From assembly GCA_021432635.1 (NCBI GenBank), contig MU270030.1, forward strand, positions 434,001 to 498,000: a DNA stretch of 64,000 nt, given 5' to 3'. The notes below the pieces were generated by a model. It was not told the DNA's origin and did no database searches. It saw only the letters and a program-made list of their open reading frames with translations. This document shows positions 1 through 10,022 of the stretch, piece by piece. The DNA is from Thozetella sp. PMI_491. Its lineage: Eukaryota > Ascomycota > Sordariomycetes > Chaetosphaeriales > Chaetosphaeriaceae. The position numbers were made by a program, and so were the translations under genes. Numbering within the stretch: position 1 is the first letter of the stretch; the number at the start of each line of letters is the position of its first letter.

Positions 1-619
1 CCCGCGGTCGCACCGCACCTTACGGCGCCGGCAGTTCAAGCAATTCCATGGGTGCTCGGCAGAATCACCGCCGCTCGACATCTTCAGGGCACGTCGGTCG
101 TGGGGCACATTCCAAGGGGGAGAAGACGCGCTGCGAAACGCTCCCGCACGCGCGGGGCAGTGGACGTGCCGGCACTGGGATTGTATAGTCCCCGCCGGCG
201 GCTGCGGGCTAAGGCCCGACCACCGACGACCGAAGGCCGATCCGCCGATGGCCGTGCGGGGCTCGTGCATGGTCTCCACCGCACCGGCCAAACATCCCAT
301 GCAGGCGGCACATCGAACCAGAAAGCACCAGGGCGCCGCGCGTGCAGGCTACAGCCCGAAATTTGCGCTGATAAATGAAATTTCCGAGTGCCCGGTGTCT
401 ATGTAGTATTACCTATGTTTTTGAGAGCCCTATTTCTAATACAAAATCTGCAGGGACGATGCAGACGCCTGCCTCCTTCCTTACCCCATGTATGCATGTA
501 TGCCTTCCCAGACGATAGTAAACCGAGCCGTGCCGTAGTAATTAAACAGCCGAGCCGTTGATAAATGAGTGGTGTGTCAAAACGCTCTCTTCTCTGCAAT
601 GCCCCCCAACCCAGGTGAC
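1..619. other. intergenic, downstream of the MFS gene
   Basis: No convincing coding region on either strand. Open frames here are short, lack recognisable domains and overlap each other. The last couple of hundred bases before 620 are relatively AT-rich and probably hold the 3' UTR of the minus-strand transporter. Confidence 0.5.
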
Positions 620-2389
620 TCAGATCTGGAAGTTCCCCCTCAGCCGGATCTTCTCTCCAAACACGAAGAGAATCCAGGGGATAGGGATGAAGGCGATGGC
701 CAAGAACCCGAGCAGGCTGTTTCCCCAGCCGTAGCCGAGTCGCTGGTACATGGCCGGGCCCGCGAGCGGAATGAAGGCGCCCGCCATGGATCGTAGCACC
801 GTATTCGCAGCCAAGGCCGAAGCCCCGGCTGCTGCTCCGTAGACCTCGACCAGGTAGATCATCTGTGGCATCTAAAGGGCCGTTAGCGATGGTCTCCTTC
901 CAGGTCCCATCAGCCGCTTCCAGGGGGGAGCTTACCATGATGGACACGATCCCGATACCGATGAACACGGTACCTAAGATAGGCACAATCCAGTGCGTCT
1001 GCCGCTCCACACTCCATCCGTACCAGAACAGCCCCACCGGGAGCACCGGGGCCATGTATGCCATGATGGCCAGGCGGTTCTCAGGCACCTTGCGGCCCAA
1101 CTTCGCCGTGCGCGCATCAATGATTTTCTGGCCTACAGCGGCTTGGGTGGCCAGGCCGATGAAGACGCCGATGCCCATACCGAGGTAGCTCAAGCCAGAG
1201 ATGCCCACCGTGAACCCGTACTGTTTCATGTACACGGTCGAGAAGGTGGTGAACAGCAGGAACAGGAGACCGAATGCAAAAGCCGCGTACAGCGAGAGGA
1301 ACAGCACAATGGGAGAAAACATCAGGAGCCGCAGGGGCCGCGTGATGTCGTGGCCGAGTCGGGCTAGTCCCGTCGTCCCTCGCGCCGCGCCCAATGCCAA
1401 AGGATCCTCCAATGCTTGCCCACGGCGCTCGGCTCGGCGACGGAGGAGCACAGGTGCGTAGGTTTCCCGGAGAAAGACGACTGCCAGGACGCCAACGGCG
1501 CCGGACTGGGAACGTGTGAGTTTCTGCAGGACACCACAGGAGAAAGAGGGGGCATACCACGATCAGAAGGATCCGGAAATCCCATCGCCACCCAATGGTC
1601 TGGGCGATGAACCCGCCTGCGATGGGCCCAATGACCGGGCCAAGCATGGGCCCCATCACGAACAAGCTCATCCACTTCGCGCGCTGCTCGACTGCAATGA
1701 CATCGGCCAGCGTCCCTCCTGAGATAGCCATGGACGCTGCACCGGCGCATCCGCAGAAGAATCGGAAGACGATGAACATCGCAGTATCCGTAGAGAAGGC
1801 GCTGCCTAGCAGGAAAGCCACATAGACAATGCCAGAGCCAATGTAAACAGGCAGGCGACCGTACAGCTCCGACAGTGGTGCTAGGATCATTGGGCCGATT
1901 GCGAACCCGAGCACATAGATGGAAACGGTCATACTGATGACGGTCGTGTCCGTGATGCCAAAATCTGCCGCCAGCTGCGCGGCACCGGGGGCAAACATGG
2001 TCGCCGCAAGATTGCTACCGCCGGAGTCAGCCATCCAAGAACAAGCACAAGTACGATGTGGTTGGGAAAATCCGCCCGAGTATAGAGGGGGAGATGCGAC
2101 CATGCACGTACACGATGAGGGTGTAGACCGCAATGACGACGATTTGCATGTAGCGCTTGGTCTTTGGCCAGTTCATCGGGTTGTCGGGGTCGTCCGGTCC
2201 ATCCCATCCAAGCGCGTTCGGAGGGCCACCCGCGGACCCGGCGTTCTTCTCGACATCGCTGCTCGTCTCGGGGGATGCACTTCCCGGGGAATCGGGTCGG
2301 GGCGCCGCCTTCTCCTCTGCGTCTACGCCCCCTAAGCTATCGGGTCGGTCTGAGCTCTCCACACTGGGAGCAGATGCTTGTGGTGACAT
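620..2389 (-). CDS. DHA1-type MFS drug:H+ antiporter
   Basis: Polytopic plasma-membrane transporter of the major facilitator superfamily, expected to export small toxic molecules or polyamines by proton antiport. Proposed exons on the minus strand: 2112-2389, 1558-2014, 936-1505 and 620-871, giving 518 aa; introns of 97, 52 and 64 nt all have GT..AG ends, and the 52-nt one has a CTCAC branch-like site. Seen: a cytosolic acidic, proline-rich N-terminus of about 75 residues, a DNPMNWP motif just before TM1, the loop motif APLSELYGRLPVY between TM2 and TM3, the TM5 antiporter motif MGPMLGPVIGPIAGG, and RETYAPVLLRRR opening the central loop, all typical of fungal 12-spanner DHA1 proteins. No stop interrupts the spliced frame. 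The nearest neighbour is a monooxygenase transcribed the other way 2.7 kb off; a shared role is only conjecture. Substrate cannot be told from sequence. Confidence 0.9.
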
Positions 2390-5104
2390 GATGGGCGAGG
2401 TTAGAGAGGTCTCATCTGCAACGAGGACGATGGTTCGGTAATTCCCTTGGCGCCAGTTGACCGGTAATGGCTGCGCAGGCCATTATATACGCTAGGAAAA
2501 GATTGGGCTCGGTGTGCCTGTTGGCCCGCAGACCCGTCTTCTCCTCCGCTGCGGGGGTCCACGAAATCTGCATCCCGTGTTCGTCAAGTCGCCGACCTGG
2601 TATGCTACCATACCAAAGCGGCCCAGGGAGCACCAGGTCCGTGGGCTTGGCGCGGCCCCAGAAGCGGCAGTCGGCCCTCGCTGTTCGGTGCTGATCTTTA
2701 CCCCACCACGGCCTGGTTGCCAACTACCGTGATCCGTTAACCCCGTTAACTGCGGCTATCAACTTCTCCAATGCTACCCTGTACTTCCTAGTTGGCCTAT
2801 TTCCGACCCCAGTCGCCTAGTTTTTGCCTTGTCGCCTTCGCTAAGATATCGTTTAGAGTCGTTTAGCTGCAAAGAGCTCTCGTACTCTTCGGGGTGGCCA
2901 CCCTTCCCCGAGGCGGCCTTCACGGTCAAACAGCCTTCGGGAGACCATGCTTGCTAATCGTTCCAGCCCGCGGCGGTTCTGCATTGCATGCCGTCGGCTA
3001 TGCAGCCACTCACAGCAGCCTTCGGGGCCCGTACGCAGAGGTAAGGGCCTAGTTATCTTGAGTGAAACTTGCGATCCTCAGGCTCTCTGCCTCGTGCTGA
3101 TTAAAAAGCCGTCTCCTATACCTCATGTACACATGGGACCCTCAGGTGACTTAACGTGCAACACCGCCGGGTCGAGTGAGTGAACTTCTTACGGAGTACA
3201 AACACTCTTTCAAGCTTGCACCTGCCATGACGCCGTATGTGAATTTCTGGCCCCCAGCTGCTGACACAAATGCAGTGGCTACTTGGCAAAACCAATCACG
3301 CCGCTCGTATTGACTTGGCTGTGCTTTCGTATCCCGGGCTCTCGGCGCACCATGCCCGTCGAGAACATCGGCACTCACTCGCCGGTCCCGATCATCCAGC
3401 TTGGGGAAGCCTCTTCAACAGTATCCTGACTCTCCCAACTGGGAAACTACCTGACCGAGATCTTGCACATTGTGATTTCTCGAAACTATCGTTTTGGAAG
3501 CTTTAGTTGTCCTTTGTGCCTATAATCTAGATAATGCTCTGGCCATCGCGCGAGTGTGTCAGCGCTTCTACGGATTCTTATGTCATTCATCTATTCAGGC
3601 CGAGATTTGCTGTTGAATGTCGATGTGTACCACGGGCATCATCTCACTATAGGACAATGGAACTTTGGTATCATAGTCACCAATAGGACCCCCTGCTCAG
3701 CTCGTTCTAGAGACGCTTTAGAATAAACATCGGTACTCAAGTCTAGTGCGTGGACCTCAAGTTCATCGCTGTGACCAATGATGCCATCATCTTGTTGGCG
3801 GCGACCAAGTAACGAATCGTTGAGTGGCTCGGGGCAGGGCATAGCGGAGCCCACGCCTTTGGTCCAACGAGCGCTGGGGTTTATGCAAGGCGTGACAAAC
3901 TCCGAGCGGACAACAACGACAAGGAGTCCAGCTAGAAGGATTACTCAGGGCTCTTGAGGCCCTGGTCACGGGGAATAGAGGCCCGACTGAATTGCGAGTC
4001 GACGGCCCAGACCCAACCCCGAGGCCGAAGGCAGACAAGGTGCTGAAACTGAGCGGTCTGGCTCCTAAGTAAGCATGAACGCTACCGAACCTTCTCACGG
4101 GCGATCAAGGTCTGGCCAGGCCGGCACGACTCTCAGGTCGCGGACTTGGGTAGTTCTTTCAGGCACCAGACGTTCCCCTAGGCCTCGTTCAGTGGACCTG
4201 CGGCCGCGAAGTATTTACGCTCCAATTTGTCTACAGGCTCTAGAGATCTCGCCTTGAAACGCTGGTCGCTGGACACACCACATGTTCATCCTCTTCACGG
4301 ACTTCAAAGGGTTTGATGTATAAATTTTCTCCTGCTTAGAGAAGCTTTTTCTCCCTATGACTGCTCCTAGCCTCTTTCAAGTAGCTAAGAAACCAAATTT
4401 GGAGGGGTCAGTGATCAGTAGCACGTTGGCTGTTCCCTAGCAGAAAATAGTCAAAGAGAGCGCTAGGCTAGCAAATTTGCCTCCTCGACAGTGTTTCCCT
4501 TCTTCCTCGTACTTCCTAGAGACTACAGCAAGAACATAGGCGACCAAAGATGAAGAAGTTTGAGTTAGGTTGCAGATTGCGTTGTCGGATGGCTTGGGGT
4601 CGAAGGGGCTGACGAGTCAGGTCAATATCGGCCTTCAGACAAGAGTGTAGGCTACTCTTCTAAAAAGTATACGCCACCTTAATGGCAATGGAATCCGCGC
4701 CCTTGTCTCAAATATCGTCAGGCAGTGCTAGATGGGGCTTGGTTCGGGTATGCGGCATGGGATAGGGCGTCTTGGCCTTCAGCTGAACCGTGTCTTGAGT
4801 CAGTTCTTCCAAATCTGCGCATGTTTCTGCGGCTGTCCAAGAACGCCTCTGACACTAGCCCGGGCCCGTGCTGCCCGTATTGCCCTTGGTAGCTCTTTCC
4901 ATACAGCGCGCCAGGTCGAGAGACGCTATCGCGGCCAATAATGTCGTCTGATTTTATCTAATCAATCAATCTACTGCCACCCCGGTCAGCCTGCATTTCC
5001 ACCTAACTCAACTAGTCGCAAGGATTCTCTCATCCCCTCTGGGCCGAGGGAGCAGACAAATCTGCATAAAGAGGTCCGGAGTCCATCAAAATACCCTCAT
5101 TCTC
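2390..5104. other. 2.7-kb intergenic between divergent MFS and FMO genes
   Basis: Holds the promoters of both flanking genes. All open frames are short and without recognisable domains. Base composition is more AT-rich from about 4250 to 4700 than in the genes. A degraded element cannot be excluded, but no terminal repeats or transposase-like peptides are visible. Confidence 0.5.
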
Positions 5105-7008
5105 ATGTCGCCAGCAAGCCTGAGTCGGAGCGGCGCGGTTCATATCCAAAAGATGGAGGACACGACCAAGCCTGAGACTGTCGCAGTCATTGGACTGGGT
5201 ACGGGGAACCCGAGCTCACTGGCACTGGAGAGGAGCTAACTACACTCAGGTGCCCTGGGACTCGTCGCTACCAAAAACCTCCTAGAAGAGGGCTTCGAGG
5301 TGACAGCATTCGAGCGAAACAACTACGTGGGAGGGCTCTGGCATTACACAGATGAAGACAAGACCTCGGTCTTACCAAGTGCGTGCAGCAACCTCTGCGT
5401 TGCTCTTCGGCCGTCAAATCTGACTTAACCAGCGACCGTGATCAATATCTCGAAAGAACGTGTAAGTGAGCCATAGGGCTTCTATCAAGGGCGCCAATAA
5501 TAGTCAACTGAGAAGCTGGCGAATAGGGTACTTTCACCGATTTCCCCTTTGCGGCAGACACTCCAAGCCACTGCTCCGCCTCGGACGTGCAGAACTACCT
5601 TGAGAACTATGCCGACCATTTCGGCTTGGCACCGCACTTTCGGCTTGGTGCTGTCGTCACCCACGTGAGCTACGAGAATGACAACAGCCGGTGGCGGCTG
5701 GATATCGAGGGCTCTAAACCGCTCTTCTTCGACAAGGTCGTCCTCGCCACCGGCATCAACCATATACCCAACATTCCGAAGCTCAGAGGTGGAGAAGTCT
5801 TCGCCGGACAATGCTTGCACTCGAGGGCATTCAAGAGGTATTGATACCTTCCTCTCGTCCGCGCCAGATACCGTTGCTAATTAAAGCCGTCACAGACCAG
5901 AGGCTTTCAAGGGGAAGAAGGTGCTGATCGTCGGCCTTGGGAATACTGGAGCTGACACTGCCGCTGCCTTGCAAGGACATGCTGAAGATGTCTACATCGC
6001 CCACAGTCACGGGGCATACGTGGTACGTTTTACATCCCTCCCGTTTTCGTGTCGGCTGCCCACGGAAAGGAATTAATGCCGCAGCACAGATGCCACGCAC
6101 CCTCCAAGGAAGGCCTCTTGACCATACCTTGACATCCCGGCTTGTTGCTATCCAAGGCTTGGTGAACCATTACTTTCCTTCACTAGGCGAGTGGCTCTTC
6201 GACAAGATGGTCGCCAAGGTCCAAAACAACAGCTTCAACATCCGCCCAGAGTGGAAGTTCTTTCCCGCACCATCAGTGAAGCATAACACGCCCATCATCT
6301 CAGACAACTTGGTCCCCCTCCTGGAATCGGGAGGCATCAAGTCTGTTTCTGGTCTCAAGCAGGCCGTTGGGCCTAATGAAATCGAGTTGGAGGATGGCAC
6401 CCGCCTGGAAATCGACACCGTCATCTGGTGCACAGGATACAAGGCAGACTTTAGCCTACTAGATCGCGCCGTCGACCCGACGCGCCATACTACACCACAG
6501 TGGTCGGCGCTGGCAGGCTCCAGAGGCAAGCCACTACCCAGATTATATCAGAACGTTCTCTCTCTGGACCACCCTACATCGCTTGCTATCATGGGCGCCG
6601 TAGCCATTCCCAGCGGCGCGTTCCCTCTCTACGACCTAGCATCAATGGCTGTGGCGCAGATATGGAAAGGCCGCTCAGCCCTCCCGCCTCAAGAGGAGAT
6701 GGAACGCGTGGATCTGCGACATCGCGTCTAAGGGCAGCGCGATTCCCAGTTGGGTCAGGGCGCACGAGTGGCTGGCCTGGGCAAACGAGGCGGCTGGTAC
6801 CGGCGTCGATGAACATCTCGGCTGGGGCTGGGCTGGCTGGAAATTCTGGCTGTCCGACCGCGAATTCTGCAACCTCCTACAGGGTGGCATCTATTCGCCT
6901 CATATCTCGCGCGTGTTCGACGGGAAACGCAAGAAGTGGGGTGGCGCAAGGGCAGAAATTGAAAGGGTCAACAAGGCCGTCGCGGAGCGGAAGCAGAAAG
7001 GAGATTAA
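5105..7008 (+). CDS. flavin-containing monooxygenase, apparent frameshift in last exon
   Basis: FAD/NADPH-dependent monooxygenase of the FMO class, which oxygenates nucleophilic N or S atoms. Exons: 5105-5198, 5250-5378, 5433-5461, 5527-5837, 5896-6022, 6090-7008; introns 51-67 nt, all GT..AG. Seen: FAD-binding GLGALG (about residues 30-35), the FMO signature FxGxxxHxxxF as FAGQCLHSRAF (about 176-186), NADPH-binding GLGNTG (about 200) and the CTGY motif near the C-terminal part. The frame running through ALPPQEEMER meets a TAA at 6729-6731, giving 443 aa, yet homologous-looking coding sequence continues in the +1 frame from WICDIASKGS to a TAA at 7006-7008 (about 92 more residues). The exons sum to 3n+1 nt, so one extra base near 6705-6712 accounts for it. 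Either a recent pseudogenising mutation or a sequencing error. An in-frame ATG at 5153 is an alternative start. Confidence 0.88.
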
Positions 7009-7942
7009 TATTCCGGCGGGAGTCGGCGAGGAACACCGACTTTACCAACTGAGGCGAGCATCTACATGTCGAGGTGATACATAAAGATATAATGGGGCTA
7101 ATGGGTACGAGTATATCTATGCATCTGCATACACCAGCCCCTAGGTCATACACTTTCCTTAGCTTCGTGAAGTAGCGTGAGAGCTATACTCTAGCCATAT
7201 AGGGTCAACACAATAGACTAAGTACTAGACCAGGCGAGCCATAGGGGAATTCTTACCATTATATAATTCATCCACCAATACAACCAATTGTTGTGAACAT
7301 CTCAGTTACAGAATCGAGTTGCGCTTACAAATTCCGGGATGGATAACATGGGGCTTTCTCTTTCACGATTATATTTGGGTCATAGGACTTGCACTAACTA
7401 TGTACTACGCCTATCTTGTTGGCATATCAGGTCAAGTTGACTATGATACCGCCACATTAACCCCGAATAAGTTATGCTCGAGACGAAAGGGCCCGCATCT
7501 AGGAGAGTTGCCCCTTTTGCCGGGAGCGGCAATGTGATCCGGAATTGAGGGCGAATTGCTGCCTTTAGCGAAAAGCAGGCTAGACCGCCGGCTTGGCATC
7601 CCTAGTATGCAGGCTAAAGTGCAACTCCGCGATTATTTTATAACTTACACCGTGGCCGACCAACTTCACATAGTAGGCAGTATGTCCGGTCAATCCCCGC
7701 TATGTAAGGTTGCATTCCCAACCTCTAGCACCACCTCCCCAATTCACACAAGCCCAGTCAGTGCCTAGGCTTGATGTGGATCTGTATCCGATCAAGCAGG
7801 TCAAGGCACACGACTTATCTGCTCGGCAACGTCGTGTCCGGATGATGCGGGGAAAGAAAGGCCAACGGCAAGTATACCTTTAAGACGACTAGTTTCCGCG
7901 ACAGAGCATGATGCGGAGTTGCTCTCGGGACTAGCGTTCAAG
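7009..7942. other. intergenic, TA-rich, between FMO and fucosidase
   Basis: From about 7080 to 7450 the sequence is visibly richer in A+T and in TA steps than flanking genes. It contains one hydrophobic open frame (listed separately). The last few hundred bases should contain the fucosidase promoter; no clear TATA box is seen. Confidence 0.45.
7319..7537 (+). pseudogene. possible relic of a membrane-protein gene
   Basis: A 72-codon open frame with no ATG at its head. Its middle is strongly hydrophobic (HDYIWVIGLALTMYYAYLVG) and looks like a transmembrane helix preceded by basic residues. The pattern vaguely recalls the second helix of fungal rhodopsin/Pth11-like seven-TM proteins, but the match is from memory of pattern only. 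No continuation is found in adjacent frames. It lies in a TA-rich patch, which would suit a decayed, RIP-affected fragment. It could equally be chance. Confidence 0.15.
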
Positions 7943-9511
7943 ATGGCAGTAATACGGCTCACGCAAGGCGCGAGCGGCAAAAAGTGTCAAAACCTGGGGT
8001 CTCTCCAGATTCTCCTGAGTACCTGCGTGATGGCCATGCTCGCCGGCTCGGGGTCCGGGCAAGCTCCGCCGGCTCCGTACCTGCGGACGCCCGTGCAGCG
8101 ACAGCAAGACTGGCACCGCATGGAGTACTATGCGTTCCTACACTTTGGCCCCAACACCTTCACGGACGAAGAATGGGGTCGGAGCCAGAGCCCACCCGAC
8201 GTCTTTGCCCCGGCCACTCTGGACACGGACCAGTGGGCGAAGTCGTTCGCAGATGCGGGGATGACGGGAATGATCCTCACGGCCAAGCACCACGACGGCA
8301 TGGCTCTGTGGGACACCAACACGACCACGTATAAGATCGGGAACGGCGCTTGGGCAAAGAACCGCACCGCTCATGGCCTGGATGCTGACGTGGTGCGCAT
8401 GGCGGCCGGGTCGGCCAAGAAGTACGGCATCAAGTTTGGGGTCTACCTCTCGCCCTGGGACATCCACCGCGACCCGGCCATGCCCAAGCCCGGTCTGGCT
8501 GGCACCATATACGACGAGCCGCAGATCTTCGGCGACAGCACGCCTGGGGACTACAACGAGTTCTACTCGCGCCAGCTGACGGAGCTAGTCACCCTGAAGC
8601 TCGCGGACGGCTCACCCATCGACTTATTCGAAGTGTGGCTCGACGGCGCGAGTGGATCCACCACAGTGCAGACGTTCAACTGGACGGACTTCCGCGACAT
8701 CATCCGCACGCACCAGCCAAACGCCATCATGTGGGGGCACCAAGGCGTCGATGCGCGCTGGGTGGGCAACGAAGACGGAGTCACAGTGCCGACCAACTGG
8801 CACACCATCAGCCGCACCCAGGACGAGACGCGATACGAAGGAGACCAGCTCCAGACGGGCGTGCGCGATGGCCTGTACTGGGCGCCGTCCGAGGCCGATG
8901 CCCGGATTCGTGACGGGTGGTTCTTCCACGCCAGCGAGAGCCCCAAGACGGCCAGCGCGCTGATGTCCATGTACATGCAGTCGGTTGGGCGGAGCGTAAG
9001 CCTGCTGCTCGACGTCCCGCCAGACACGTCAGGCCTCATCGTCAAGCAAGATGTCGACAAGCTGATGGAGTTCAAGAGCCTGCGCGATGCATTTCTTGGC
9101 CGCACGCTACTCACGCCGGACCTCCCCGCCACCGCGAGTGGCGTGCGCGGCGGGAACAATGCGCTCTACGGGCCCTGCAATGTCATTGACGGAAATTACG
9201 ACACATACTGGACCCTTGACGACGGGAAGACAACGGGGTACATCGAGATTGACCTCGGTGGCGTCCGCAGCGTCGATGCGTTCGTCTCGCAGGAGCACAT
9301 CGCTCTGGGCCAGCGGATTGGTGGCTATGCCATCGACGTTTTTGTGAAAGGGGCCTACAGGGCCGTGGTCAATGGCACATCGCTGGGATACAAGCGAATC
9401 GATAAGCTGGCCAACGTTGTCGAAACCTCGCGCATTCGATTCCGCGTCACGCAAGCCAACGCCGTACCTGCGATAAATAGCCTCCAAGTACTCGGCATCA
9501 AGAAGTCGTGA
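7943..9511 (+). CDS. secreted alpha-L-fucosidase (GH29) with C-terminal F5/8 type C-like domain
   Basis: Glycoside hydrolase that releases alpha-L-fucose from glycans, acting outside the cell. Intronless, 522 aa from the ATG at 7943. The N-terminus is basic then hydrophobic (LLSTCVMAMLAGSGSGQA), a plausible signal peptide. The catalytic barrel follows: FLHFGPNTFTD near the start, TAKHHDG, GVYLSPWD, and FEVWLDGA, whose Asp (about residue 234) is in the position of the GH29 nucleophile, then IMWGHQG and SLLLDVPPD. Residues about 410-520 look like a discoidin/F5/8 type C galactose-binding-like module (VIDGNYDTYWT, YIEIDLGG, RIRFRV). Subfamily B of GH29 (1,3/1,4-fucosidases) is the more likely assignment from this layout, by inference. 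The lack of introns contrasts with its neighbours. It converges on the OLA1 gene 511 nt downstream. Confidence 0.93.
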   Translation: MAVIRLTQGASGKKCQNLGSLQILLSTCVMAMLAGSGSGQAPPAPYLRTPVQRQQDWHRMEYYAFLHFGPNTFTDEEWGRSQSPPDVFAPATLDTDQWAKSFADAGMTGMILTAKHHDGMALWDTNTTTYKIGNGAWAKNRTAHGLDADVVRMAAGSAKKYGIKFGVYLSPWDIHRDPAMPKPGLAGTIYDEPQIFGDSTPGDYNEFYSRQLTELVTLKLADGSPIDLFEVWLDGASGSTTVQTFNWTDFRDIIRTHQPNAIMWGHQGVDARWVGNEDGVTVPTNWHTISRTQDETRYEGDQLQTGVRDGLYWAPSEADARIRDGWFFHASESPKTASALMSMYMQSVGRSVSLLLDVPPDTSGLIVKQDVDKLMEFKSLRDAFLGRTLLTPDLPATASGVRGGNNALYGPCNVIDGNYDTYWTLDDGKTTGYIEIDLGGVRSVDAFVSQEHIALGQRIGGYAIDVFVKGAYRAVVNGTSLGYKRIDKLANVVETSRIRFRVTQANAVPAINSLQVLGIKKS

Positions 9512-10022
9512 GTGCGTCGGGCCTGGAGCGTGGAAATTGTAGCAGAAAATGCGCACTTAGTAGCATCAATATAGATAAATTTAGGGGCTCTACCCACCAT
9601 TATCGGCCCCTAGTATTACCTCCTTGGATCCATGCCCATCAAACAGCTTAGCCCCTGATGTTTACTCCCCTGAACCCTGTGGGGTATCGCGTTGGTCCTT
9701 GGCTAGCAGCCTGCACCAGCATGTAAATCAAGGAATGCTGTATGGGCTGTAAGACGGATAACAGCAATGCCCTGTTTCGGACGAGATCAGCACTGGCGCG
9801 TGCTGGTGAAGCATTGAACAGGAAGAGGGGCAAGCCAGCAGCTTCGACCCCGCCACACAAGGGGTACTTCCAAGCTGACAATGCTTGCCAGCGTGTAAAA
9901 CAAGGGTGGGCTGGCGAATAGCTTTTGGATTGACTAAGTCTATCTGCGTAACTATATCATTCTTCAGGGCCGTGGGTGAGGCCAGAGAAACGCGCCGCCG
10001 CCTTGACGCGGGGTGAAGGCAT
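9512..10022. other. convergent 3' intergenic
   Basis: 3' flanks of the fucosidase (+) and OLA1 (-). An imperfect direct repeat of about 19 nt, CCAGCxTGTAAAxCAAGG-like, occurs near 9717-9735 and again near 9889-9907. No gene seen. Confidence 0.45.

Noticed and set aside
1524-1557. 34-nt intron in the MFS gene (GTATGC to GCAG)
   Set aside because: Too short for fungal splicing. The acceptor 18 nt further on gives 52 nt, keeps a branch-like site and restores the family sequence LLIV-SGAVGV.
6706-6740. An intron to explain the FMO frameshift
   Set aside because: The only local GT..AG span (GTGGAT to GGCAG) is about 33 nt, a multiple of three, so it would not change the frame and would delete family residues.
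7919-7942. Upstream TTG start for the fucosidase
   Set aside because: Eukaryotic initiation at the ATG at 7943 is far more likely and leaves a sound signal peptide.
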